Shown here piece by piece: positions 1-5,581 of a stretch of 6,351 bases of DNA. The position numbers and the translations under genes were made by a program. This stretch comes from CAYLJO01 sp964383905 (GTDB lineage Bacteria; Acidobacteriota; Blastocatellia; Pyrinomonadales; Pyrinomonadaceae). Positions within the stretch are counted from its first letter, which is position 1; each line of letters begins with the position of its first letter. The notes under the pieces were generated by a model. That model did no database searches, was not told the DNA's origin, and saw only the letters and a program-made list of their open reading frames with translations. Location of the stretch: assembly GCA_964383905.1 (NCBI GenBank), contig CAYLJO010000298.1, positions 1 to 6,351 of the forward strand, read 5' to 3'.

Positions 1-61
1 CGGCCAAGTTGCGGGAAGCGCGGTTGTCAACGCACAGGATCCGCTGTTTCGTCGGTGGCAT
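1..61 (-). CDS. response regulator receiver domain, N-terminus (runs off left edge)
   Basis: Only the first 20 codons are in the window, reading MPPTKQRILCVDNRASRNLA. The RILCVD strand followed by an acidic-pocket position and a short helix is typical of the first beta strand of CheY-like receivers, which accept phosphate from histidine kinases. The start is well supported: AGGAG lies 7 nt before the ATG at 61-59. Family members usually have Asp-Asp after the first strand; here it is Asp-Asn, so one Mg2+-binding acidic residue is changed. The phosphoacceptor Asp and any output domain lie outside the window. It is downstream of, and on the same strand as, the receiver/PP2C remnant. Receiver assignment is fairly sure; whether the gene is complete cannot be judged. 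Confidence 0.6.
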   Translation of the reverse strand, partial: MPPTKQRILCVDNRASRNLA

Positions 62-137
62 TAGTGTTCTCCTAAAATCGGGTGAAAGTCAACTTTACCG
101 GGAGGGCGAATGTTTAATCTCGAACTCCCGCCTCGCC

Positions 138-521
138 TCAGCGATGTTCGACCTTGATCCGTCGGTCGGCATCCGGCTCAAGCGCCGGCAAACCCGGCCC
201 GTCCAGGCGCGCCAGGATGAGCGTGATGTTATCTTCGCCGCCGCGCTCGTCAGGATCAGGCCGTTCGCCATGGTTGAATTCGACCGCCTCCCGGCCGTTG
301 ACTGCTTCCACCACGCGGCAGCCCTTCCTCTCCGGCCAGGGCTGCAAGAGATGGCGCGGATCCTCACAGTTATCGGCGACCATCACTGTTGGATGATTGA
401 CTGCGTTACTGGTCTTTCGTCGGCGCTCACCTCCTGTTCTCTTTCTGCTAGCCCTTCCCTGCAAAGTCATTGAGGAAGGGTTGTAACATCTGCTTGTGCC
501 GGGTCGCTCCCGCGATCCCAC
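138..521 (-). pseudogene. receiver-domain N-terminus fused in frame to PP2C phosphatase C-terminus
   Basis: The recognisable part begins near base 407. A block with TVMVADNCED, then RHLL, then GCRVVEAVNGREAVEF is the first half of a CheY-like receiver. Around bases 245-260 the frame switches without a stop into DERGGEDNITLILARLDGPG, the last conserved motif of PP2C Ser/Thr phosphatases, where the Asp before Asn binds metal. The receiver has lost its phosphoacceptor Asp strand (the usual DLILMD) and the phosphatase has lost all earlier motifs, so neither activity is expected. The likely origin is a deletion between a receiver gene and a following PP2C gene. No convincing start exists: GTG at 521 directly follows the stop of the upstream ORF without a ribosome site, and ATG at 470 has none either. 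The good ribosome site at 426-435 has no start codon after it. Confidence 0.6.
426..435 (-). promoter_or_regulatory. orphan Shine-Dalgarno sequence AGGAGGTGAG
   Basis: The minus strand reads AGGAGGTGAG, a near-perfect complement to the 3' end of 16S rRNA. No ATG, GTG or TTG lies 5-10 nt downstream in the receiver reading frame. The overlapping GTG opens another frame that stops after 15 codons. I infer this is the original ribosome site of the receiver gene whose start codon or early codons have been lost, which supports the pseudogene reading. Confidence 0.4.
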
Positions 522-692
522 TTAGTACCCGGAGGTCTTCGCCCCATCGGCGTGTGAGGCGGGAGCGGCCAGCGGTTCGGCCTGACCCTCCCTGAGCGCC
601 GCAATATATCTGTCAAGTGCGGCATCGTACCTTTTGGCCTCCTCGTAAAAAGCCCTCATTGATGCCAGTATCTCTTCTTCAGCCCCTATCAT
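522..692 (-). CDS. small hypothetical protein, 56 aa
   Basis: This open frame from ATG at 692-690 to TAA at 524-522 encodes 56 residues. It begins MIGAEEEILASMRAFYEEAK and ends GAKTSGY. The first 35 residues are rich in Glu, Ala, Arg and Lys with aromatic residues at helical spacing (FYEEAKRYDAALDRYIAALR), which suggests one amphipathic helix, followed by a Pro/Ala/Gly-rich tail. I do not recognise a family. No Shine-Dalgarno precedes the first ATG. The Met at codon 12 has a weak AAGAAGAG upstream and could be the true start. The ATG sits in the loop of a small hairpin (683-701). It lies in the same frame as the receiver/PP2C remnant and directly before it, so it may itself be a fragment. The composition looks coding, but expression is uncertain. 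Confidence 0.4.
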   Translation of the reverse strand: MIGAEEEILASMRAFYEEAKRYDAALDRYIAALREGQAEPLAAPASHADGAKTSGY

Positions 693-701
693 GTTTAGGG
701 G
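683..701. repeat. 6-bp inverted repeat CCCCTA / TAGGGG around the small ORF's start codon
   Basis: CCCCTA at 683-688 and TAGGGG at 696-701 pair perfectly across a 7-nt loop. The loop contains the ATG of the minus-strand small ORF. In RNA this could present or hide the start codon. A 6-bp stem in a 6-kb window can arise by chance, so function is speculative. Confidence 0.25.
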
Positions 702-743
702 GGATCTGTTTAATCACCTCACGTCCCGCCTCTCTTCACACCA

Positions 744-812
744 CTAATCCCAGGTGAACGGCTGCGTAAACTGCACCGCCACGTCGCACGTCCCCAATGG
801 CTGCCGATAGGC
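744..812 (-). pseudogene. C-terminal remnant of an unrecognised gene, interrupted by the IS6-like end
   Basis: The minus strand reads YRQPLGTCDVAVQFTQPF, then TWD and a TAG stop at 746-744. The frame continues to the right, but there it runs antisense into the IS6-like sequence from base 813, so upstream codons of the original gene are not seen. The alternating hydrophobic/polar pattern (DVAVQFTQPFTW) resembles the last beta strand of a secreted or beta-rich protein; I cannot name the family. The reading frame can be extended to an ATG at 941, but that extension is merely the complement of the transposase start and I do not consider it a gene. Confidence 0.25.
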
Positions 813-832
813 GGTTGTGTTGCAGCAATTGG
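813..832 (+). repeat. putative IS6-type left terminal inverted repeat
   Basis: GGTTGTGTTGCAGCAATTGG has the TGTTGCA core seen in IS6-family termini and lies at the expected distance before the transposase start at 889. Its partner at the right end is not in the window, so the exact outer boundary (811-813) is an estimate. Confidence 0.5.
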
Positions 833-846
833 TTTTGAGATATACT
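820..846 (+). promoter_or_regulatory. possible transposase promoter in the IS end
   Basis: TATACT at 841-846 matches five of six positions of the -10 consensus. TTGCAG at 820-825, within the terminal repeat, is a poor -35 with a short 15-bp spacer. It points toward the transposase start at 889 and could now provide transcription into the TPR remnant at 998. Weak by consensus; inferred mainly from position. Confidence 0.25.
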
Positions 847-888
847 CGTCCTGCTCTACCGACTCCGCCATTCATCAAGGTCTGATCC

Positions 889-963
889 ATGACGCGCAAC
901 CCCTCGCCCTTTAAATGGCGCCACTTCGAGCCCACGATCATTCTTCTTTGCGTCAGATGGTAA
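889..963 (+). pseudogene. IS6-family transposase, first 24 codons only
   Basis: ATG at 889 follows AAGG with an 8-nt spacer. The product reads MTRNPSPFKWRHFEPTIILL and then CVRW before TAA. The NPFKWRHFxPxIILLxVRWYLRY pattern is the hallmark N-terminus of IS6-family DDE transposases, which carry a short N-terminal helix-turn-helix region before the catalytic core. The full protein is usually around 230 residues or more; here everything after the first Arg-Trp is lost, including all three catalytic acidic residues, so it cannot transpose. The break coincides with the start of sequence leading into the receptor remnant, which suggests a deletion that removed both the rest of the IS and the kinase domain. 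Confidence 0.6.
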
Positions 964-997
964 ATGGTTTAATCACAAATGACAAATTCTGCATGAA

Positions 998-2719
998 TTG
1001 GAGATGGAAGCCGAGAGGGCGTACTCCGTCCGGCCAGCATCGAGCAGTGAAAGCCACTTGGGTAGCAGCAGCCAAGTGGTCCAACCGAATGTCCCACAAT
1101 CAGCCTCCAGCATTTCCGAGGTTGCAGAGCCGCATCCGACATCAAGCGCTGAGTATTTGGTCAGTGAGATCAAACGCCACAAGAAAGTCGCAGGATTGAT
1201 TGCCGTTGCGGCGCTCATCCTGGCATCCGTCAGCCTTTTCGCTTATTTCCATCTCCACCAAGCGCACGCCTTAACTGATAAAGATACGATCCTGCTGGCG
1301 GATTTCGTTAATACGACCGGAGATGCGGTCTTTGACGGAACGCTCAGGCAGGCACTGACAGTACAGCTCGGACAATCTCCCTTTCTCAATATCTTCCCGG
1401 ATACGGGAGTGCGTGAGGCGCTTCGTTATATGAATCGTTCTCCGGACGAACGCGTGACGAAAGACGTGGCGCAGGAGATCTGCCAGCGCCATGGCCTCAA
1501 AGCCTTGCTGACGGGTTCCATCTCAAACCTCGGCAGCCACTACGTCATCACATTGGAAGCGTTGAATGGACAGACCGGCGAGGGCATTGCGCGTGAACAA
1601 GCTGAAGCGGAGAGCAAGGAGCAGGTGCTGCATGCGCTCGGGACGGTAGCCGTACAGATGCGCGAGAAGCTAGGTGAGTCGCTCAGCTCAATTCAGAGGT
1701 TCGATGCTCCGGTAGAGCAAGCCACTACATCATCACTAGAAGCACTGAAAGCCTTCTCCATGGGCAATGAGTTACGTAACAGTGGTAAAGAACTGCAAGC
1801 GACTCCGTTCTACAAACGTGCCATCGAGCTGGATCCAAATTTCGCGCTCGGTTATGTCCGATTGGCTGTCATCTACAGCAACATCGGGCAACCAGAGCTG
1901 GCTGCTGAATACATGCAGAAGGCATTTGATCTGCGAGATCGGGTGAGCGAGCGGGAGAAGCTTTATATTTCGTCGTGGTACTACGCCGCCGTCACCGGGG
2001 AGATCGACAAGGAGATTGAAGCGCTGGAGTTATACCAACAGACGTATCCACGCGACAGGATACCGCCCAACAATCTTTCCGTCGATTACCGGTATACGGG
2101 TCAATCTGAGAAAGCGATGGAAGAAGCCCGCGAAAGCATTCGCCTCGATCCGAATTCTGCTGACGGATATGCGAACCTATCATGGGCATTTGTACAACTG
2201 AATCGGTTCGATGAGGCCAAAGAGGTTCTGGATCGAGCACTGGCCCACAAGCTCGATCTAAACCGCTTTCATGAGGCTCTTTATTGGATCGGCTTCATCC
2301 ATCATGATGCCGCCTTGATGAAGCAACAGATGGATTGGGCGAGTGGGAACCCATATGAGCACGATGCGCTCGACTGGCAAGCGCAAACAGCGGCATTCTC
2401 TGGTCAACTAACCAAATCTAGAGAATTCACTCGCCGCGCCATCGAGTTGGCCGAGCGTCGCGATTTGAAGGAAGTGGCAGCGGTGTATGCCGCGGGGAAC
2501 GGTGAGTGGGAGGCGGTTACCGGTAACTGCCAGCAGACACGCCAGGACGTATCTACCACCTTTGCCCTTGCACGTAGCAGGATCTCTCAGTTCGCAGGAG
2601 CGGTCGGATTGGCTCTGTGTGGTGAAGTCCGCCAGGCGCAGTCCATCTCTGATAACCTGGCCAGGCAATATCCGAAAGACACCCTGGTCAATGCATTCTT
2701 AGTGCCGACGATTGAGTGA
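998..2719 (+). CDS. membrane-anchored TPR protein, remnant of a Ser/Thr kinase-TPR receptor
   Basis: This 573-residue frame matches the C-terminal two thirds of acidobacterial eukaryotic-like Ser/Thr kinase receptors. Residues 1-60 are the Ser/Pro-rich juxtamembrane linker (HELEMEAER, then SSAEYLVSEIKRHKK). Residues about 64-85 are one membrane helix. Residues about 95-220 form the conserved outside domain beginning ILLADFVNTTGDAVFDGTL (TolB/FlgO-like in appearance). TPR helices follow from about 240, with clear units at 268-300 (FYKRAIELDPNFALGYVRLA) and 379-415 (SIRLDPNSADGYANLSWAF). The kinase domain that normally precedes the linker is absent: an in-frame TGA lies at 980-982 and IS sequence just before it. 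The C-terminus stops at AFLVPTIE, where relatives continue with more TPRs. Start TTG 998 or ATG 1004 lacks a good ribosome site. Unless rescued by the IS promoter, it may be unexpressed. Confidence 0.7.
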   Translation: MEMEAERAYSVRPASSSESHLGSSSQVVQPNVPQSASSISEVAEPHPTSSAEYLVSEIKRHKKVAGLIAVAALILASVSLFAYFHLHQAHALTDKDTILLADFVNTTGDAVFDGTLRQALTVQLGQSPFLNIFPDTGVREALRYMNRSPDERVTKDVAQEICQRHGLKALLTGSISNLGSHYVITLEALNGQTGEGIAREQAEAESKEQVLHALGTVAVQMREKLGESLSSIQRFDAPVEQATTSSLEALKAFSMGNELRNSGKELQATPFYKRAIELDPNFALGYVRLAVIYSNIGQPELAAEYMQKAFDLRDRVSEREKLYISSWYYAAVTGEIDKEIEALELYQQTYPRDRIPPNNLSVDYRYTGQSEKAMEEARESIRLDPNSADGYANLSWAFVQLNRFDEAKEVLDRALAHKLDLNRFHEALYWIGFIHHDAALMKQQMDWASGNPYEHDALDWQAQTAAFSGQLTKSREFTRRAIELAERRDLKEVAAVYAAGNGEWEAVTGNCQQTRQDVSTTFALARSRISQFAGAVGLALCGEVRQAQSISDNLARQYPKDTLVNAFLVPTIE

Positions 2720-4115
2720 AGAAGGCTGATAGTAGTAGTGAAATGGTAGGTACTGTTATCAACATAGAATTGCTGTAGCTATCTGCTGTGAAAATAATGA
2801 AGATTGGATGTGTGTTGGTGCGCTCCAAAGGCTCCACGGCCCGCGTCTCGTCGAAATGAAGAACAGCATCGAATTGCTGCGGCAGCCGCGCGTAGAAGTA
2901 GTGGCTCTGGCGCTCGGTCTCCGGGCGGTAGATCACTCCGATGGCGCGCTCAAGCCGCGGCTCACTGAGGCCCGCGACCGCCGCGCCGCCGTCTCGCAAG
3001 GAGAGCAGGAATCGCGGGATTTCCACTTGATGAAACAGCGTCTCGTAACTTTCTTTCAGCGCGGGTCGCACCCGCTTGCGCTCGGCAGGCGCATCCCAGT
3101 CTGAGGCGGCTGTCACTGTTCCACTATAAGTAGTGAACCCGACGAGCGCCGTCTCGCTCCCGTGACGCTCACGCACGAGTTGCCCGACATTCCACTCGCC
3201 CGCCTCGCCCATCTGTGTCGCGCGCGCGTCGCCAAGATGGGAGTTATGTTCCCAGACAACGATCTTCGGATGTTGGCCCTGCCTTTCAAGGTGCGCGACC
3301 AGCGCGTCCAAAGTCTCGGCCATGTGCTGGTCACGCAAATTCCATGATGAAACGCGCCCGCGAAACATGGAGCGGTAATACTCCTCGGCGTTCTTCACGA
3401 GTCGCGCGTTCTGGAAGGCTGTGAAGAACTCGTCTTCGGCCACGCGCCCGTCGCGGCGTGCGTACTCGGCGGCGCGGCGGCGCAATTCGACCAGTTGATT
3501 GACCACCTCGTTTTCGCACGACTCGGTGAGGCCTAGACCGGCGACGTAGCCATAAGTCTGCGTGTCCTCCCCGAAATGGTCGAAGCAGGAGTAGCGGTGG
3601 CGAGCGCGCTTTGCAGCCTCAGGATCAATCTTGTCCAGATAATTAAGGACGGCCTCCATTGAGGCGTGGAGGCTGTAGAGGTCCAGGCCGTAGAAGCCGA
3701 CCTTTTTCTGATCTGAAGAAAGCCGGTCGTTGTAGGCGCGCAGCCAGCCGACGAAGTCGAGCACGTCGGCGTTGCGCCACATCCATGTGGGGAAGCGCTT
3801 GAACCCTAAGAGGGCGTCCACCGCCTCGGCGTCGCTGCCAGCGCGCCCGCGCACGTAGCGGTTGACGCGGTAGGCGTCGGGCCAGTCGGCTTCGACCGCG
3901 ACGGCCGTAAAGCCCTTCTCTTTAATGAGCCGCTTGGTAATCTCGGCGCGCTCGCGGTAGAACTCGTGCGTGCCGTGCGACGCTTCGCCCAAGAGGACGA
4001 ATCGGGCGTCGTTAACCAATCGCATCAACGGATCATAATCAGTGCTCGCGCCCGTCAGCGGGTGCGCGGCATCTCGGACGGCGTTGCTCAGGATGAAACT
4101 GGCTGCGTCGCTCAT
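2688..4115 (-). CDS. erythromycin esterase family protein with replaced C-terminus
   Basis: The product (475 aa) belongs to the erythromycin esterase (Ere)-like family, cytoplasmic hydrolases of which EreA/EreB open macrolide lactone rings; most environmental members have unknown substrates. Active-site motifs are intact: GEASHGTHEFYR (E44, H47, R54), VEADWPDAYR (E75) and WEHNSHLGDAR (H290, H293), at spacing close to EreB/EreC. I chose ATG 4115 (MSDAASFIL) because GGGGGT lies about 10 nt upstream; a longer frame to 4220 would overlap the preceding gene and looks non-homologous. Family homology ends at AVEPLERT (residue 433); the last 42 residues come from the AT-rich segment and the antisense of the TPR gene, replacing a normal tail of perhaps 15 residues. 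The neighbouring fragment of a phosphoribosyltransferase, 40 bp upstream, fits a common PRTase-esterase gene pair. Activity is plausible, macrolide resistance is not implied. Confidence 0.8.
   Translation of the reverse strand: MSDAASFILSNAVRDAAHPLTGASTDYDPLMRLVNDARFVLLGEASHGTHEFYRERAEITKRLIKEKGFTAVAVEADWPDAYRVNRYVRGRAGSDAEAVDALLGFKRFPTWMWRNADVLDFVGWLRAYNDRLSSDQKKVGFYGLDLYSLHASMEAVLNYLDKIDPEAAKRARHRYSCFDHFGEDTQTYGYVAGLGLTESCENEVVNQLVELRRRAAEYARRDGRVAEDEFFTAFQNARLVKNAEEYYRSMFRGRVSSWNLRDQHMAETLDALVAHLERQGQHPKIVVWEHNSHLGDARATQMGEAGEWNVGQLVRERHGSETALVGFTTYSGTVTAASDWDAPAERKRVRPALKESYETLFHQVEIPRFLLSLRDGGAAVAGLSEPRLERAIGVIYRPETERQSHYFYARLPQQFDAVLHFDETRAVEPLERTNTHPIFIIFTADSYSNSMLITVPTISLLLSAFFTQSSALRMH
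2717..2816. other. AT-rich junction segment between convergent genes
   Basis: These roughly 100 bases are clearly richer in A and T than both flanks and match neither gene family. They begin where TPR-receptor homology ends (after VPTI) and end where esterase homology ends (LERT, base 2817). They contain a TAGTAGTAG run but no terminator-like hairpin. The minus-strand frame stays open across the whole segment and gives the esterase an unrelated tail. I infer inserted or scrambled DNA at a deletion junction; the source is unknown. Confidence 0.45.
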
Positions 4116-4155
4116 CACTTTCAACCCCCGGTAAATCTTCCGCGATCCCAAATTG

Positions 4156-4857
4156 TTATTCGGCCTGGGCGCTGGCTCGCATGTTCGCGGATCGTGCGAG
4201 CAGGTCGCGCACCTCCTCATCAGTCGTTTGTGAGAAGTCTTTGTACCAGAGGCCGACCGCGTGGAACGGCTCCGGCGTCACTGCGCAGACGATCTCGTCC
4301 ACGCCCATCCTGTACTCGATCGTCAGCGGCTCAGCCTGCCAGATTACGGTGATGCGGTTATCTCGGGGGAACATTTCTTCCAGCGGAACCATCTCGTCCA
4401 CGCGCCCGTGGCAGGTCACGCAACCCACCCCCTTCTTAAGGTGGATGCTGTGATCGAAAAAGACGAAGTCCGGCAGGCGGGAGACGCGCGCCCACTCCAG
4501 GGGCCGGCCCGTTTCGTAGCTCGCACGCACGGGCTGGAGGATCGGCTGATTCGTCCCGACATGTGAATGGCACTGCATACAGGTCTCTGTCGGGGGCAGC
4601 CCCGCGAACGAAGAAGTTTCGACCGAAGCGTGACAGTAGCGGCAATCTAAATCAAGGCTCCTCACATGCCGCTCGTGGCTGAACGGCACCGGCTGTTCAC
4701 GACCTATACGGACGCCCGTGTTCAGAGGCGACTTCATGATCAAATAAGAGACTACGACGGCCCCGGCCAAGAAGAAGACGAAGCCGAAGACGATCACCCT
4801 CGCCAGCTTATTGGTGAAGCGCGGGAAGACTCTGGGACCTATCCTTATCGGCGTCAT
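4156..4857 (-). CDS. three-haem cytochrome c7-like protein fused to a phosphoribosyltransferase C-terminus
   Basis: Residues 19-41 are an N-terminal membrane anchor. Three c-type haem sites follow: CRYCH (72-76), CMQCH (93-97) and CVTCH (146-150), with candidate axial histidines in PFSHERH (61, 64) and FDHSIH (136, 139). This matches the cytochrome c7/ActA-like electron carriers found with membrane quinol-oxidising complexes. Relatives continue with WQAxPLTMEWCxxCH; here IWQAEPLTIEY is seen, the fourth haem motif is gone, and VDEIVCAVTPEPFHAVGLWY plus DFSQTTDEEVRDLL follows. That is the C-terminal signature of the phosphoribosyltransferases usually encoded next to Ere-like esterases. A stretch around residues 157-170 may be a further insertion. 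GGAG lies 5 nt before ATG 4857. The fusion is in frame, but haem domain and enzyme tail are unrelated, so a deletion product is likelier than a functional fusion. Confidence 0.7.
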   Translation of the reverse strand: MTPIRIGPRVFPRFTNKLARVIVFGFVFFLAGAVVVSYLIMKSPLNTGVRIGREQPVPFSHERHVRSLDLDCRYCHASVETSSFAGLPPTETCMQCHSHVGTNQPILQPVRASYETGRPLEWARVSRLPDFVFFDHSIHLKKGVGCVTCHGRVDEMVPLEEMFPRDNRITVIWQAEPLTIEYRMGVDEIVCAVTPEPFHAVGLWYKDFSQTTDEEVRDLLARSANMRASAQAE

Positions 4858-4961
4858 GCCTGCTCCGTCACTTGATCGCGGAAGGGCTAGTACCCGCCAG
4901 TGAACCAGTCAGTAGTAGAGTGAACCGGTGAGCGTGGGTAGGTCTCCCGAAGGCGACCCGC

Positions 4962-5345
4962 TCAGATTGTCGTTGCGCACTCCTTGACCGGGCAGTCTTC
5001 ATCAACTCGGATTTCCCCTTCAGGGTGCGAGCACGGTGCCGCACCCAAGCGGCGTTCCTCTTCCCCTTCCAGTTTGAAGTACACGCGCAAGGTGACCTGG
5101 TATTCTAAGTGACCCTGCTGCAATCCTCCGCGCTGCTCCTCAGACAACGAGCCGCGTGTGAACGAATTCCGCGTCAATTCGACGGGCAACGCGGTCGCGT
5201 TGTCACGGCGCGTGTAGATTCTCCCGCCGATTCGATCACGCGCCTCCAGCACGCCGCCGCCGAGTCCGGACATGCTCAACTCACGCGCTGCGGCCAACCC
5301 GGCAGCGCCAGCTCCTATAACCAAAACGTTCGCCTTGTCTCCCAT
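4962..5345 (-). CDS. flavin amine oxidase N-terminus joined to an unrecognised 70-residue tail
   Basis: Residues 6-57 are the FAD-binding start of flavin-containing amine oxidases: VLVIGAGAAGLAAARELS (Rossmann GxGxxG), VLEARDRIGGRIYT with the ribose-binding Glu, and ALPVEL. Relatives then read GAEFVHG and continue for about 400 residues. Here, from residue 58, the frame carries NSFTRGSLSEEQRGGLQQG, then HLEYQVTLRVYFKLEGEEE and CSHPEGEIRVDEDCPVKEC. I do not recognise this part; it is charged, has one probable beta strand pair and three cysteines. The enzyme cannot function without its substrate and C-terminal FAD regions. The ATG at 5345 has GAGG directly against it and no well-spaced ribosome site. 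The unknown tail could be the true end of another lost gene. Same strand as its neighbours, 104 bp before the cytochrome fusion. Confidence 0.6.
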   Translation of the reverse strand: MGDKANVLVIGAGAAGLAAARELSMSGLGGGVLEARDRIGGRIYTRRDNATALPVELTRNSFTRGSLSEEQRGGLQQGHLEYQVTLRVYFKLEGEEERRLGAAPCSHPEGEIRVDEDCPVKECATTI

Positions 5346-5529
5346 CCTCAGTCCGAAATGGATTCTTCGACGAAGATCTGTTCGCTAAAAGTAACTTCAT
5401 AAGCCGGCGGCGGCGAAAACACGCTGTCATCAGCGCAGTCATTTGATAATATGCGCGAGTCGGATTGGTCTTCTCAGGGCAACCTTACTTTGATCCTTTA
5501 GGGAGGCATGGCGGAAAGGCTACTCAGGG

Positions 5530-5543
5530 GATAAGAACTTATC
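5530..5543. repeat. short palindrome GATAAG-AA-CTTATC
   Basis: Two perfect 6-bp arms flank a 2-bp centre within the 236-bp gap between the kelch and amine-oxidase remnants. The geometry suits a dimeric regulator's site better than an RNA hairpin, as the loop is too small. It lies upstream of the amine-oxidase start by about 190 bp. Nothing else supports a function. The rest of 5346-5581 shows no supportable gene or RNA. Confidence 0.15.
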
Positions 5544-5581
5544 ACGCCGATCGTTAGGCCATACCTCTTTGTTATTTCTCC

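Larger units (their letters stand above)
813..963 (+). mobile_element. truncated IS6-family insertion sequence, left end
   Basis: The segment starts with a plausible terminal inverted repeat (GGTTGTGTTGCAGCAATTGG, 813-832), comparable to the GGxxxTGTTGCAAA ends of IS6/IS26-type elements. About 76 bp further on is a transposase start codon, a spacing normal for the family. The transposase frame ends at codon 25 (TAA 961-963), exactly where related proteins continue RWYLRY. The remaining transposase sequence and the right terminus are absent. The TPR receptor remnant begins about 20 bp downstream. No target-site duplication can be assessed because the other end is missing. Confidence 0.65.

Noticed and set aside
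95..367. 90-codon minus-strand frame beside the PP2C remnant
   Set aside because: It is a shifted frame of the receiver/PP2C sequence, Arg/Ser-rich, with no motif. It does not represent a frameshifted continuation of either domain.
9..473. 154-codon open frame on the plus strand
   Set aside because: It lies opposite the receiver start and the receiver/PP2C remnant, both of which have recognisable motifs. Its product has no domain-like pattern.
744..941. 65-codon minus-strand frame taken as one gene
   Set aside because: Its first 43 codons are the exact complement of the IS6 end and transposase start. Only the last part (744-812) could be an older gene end.
915..1199. 94-codon plus-strand frame starting inside the transposase
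   Set aside because: It runs out of frame across the IS/receptor junction and matches neither family.
4116..4220. 35-residue N-terminal extension of the esterase
   Set aside because: It overlaps the end of the upstream gene, looks unlike the family, and a better start with a ribosome site exists at 4115.
449..4890. 11-bp inverted match CTAGCCCTTCC (449-459) / GGAAGGGCTAG (4880-4890) as ends of a mobile element
   Set aside because: Several 11-bp matches are expected by chance in 6 kb, the positions do not border a coherent unit, and no transposase links them.
5508..5534. ATG behind GGGAGG on the plus strand
   Set aside because: The frame encodes only eight residues (MAERLLRG) before TAA, with no regulatory target downstream on that strand.
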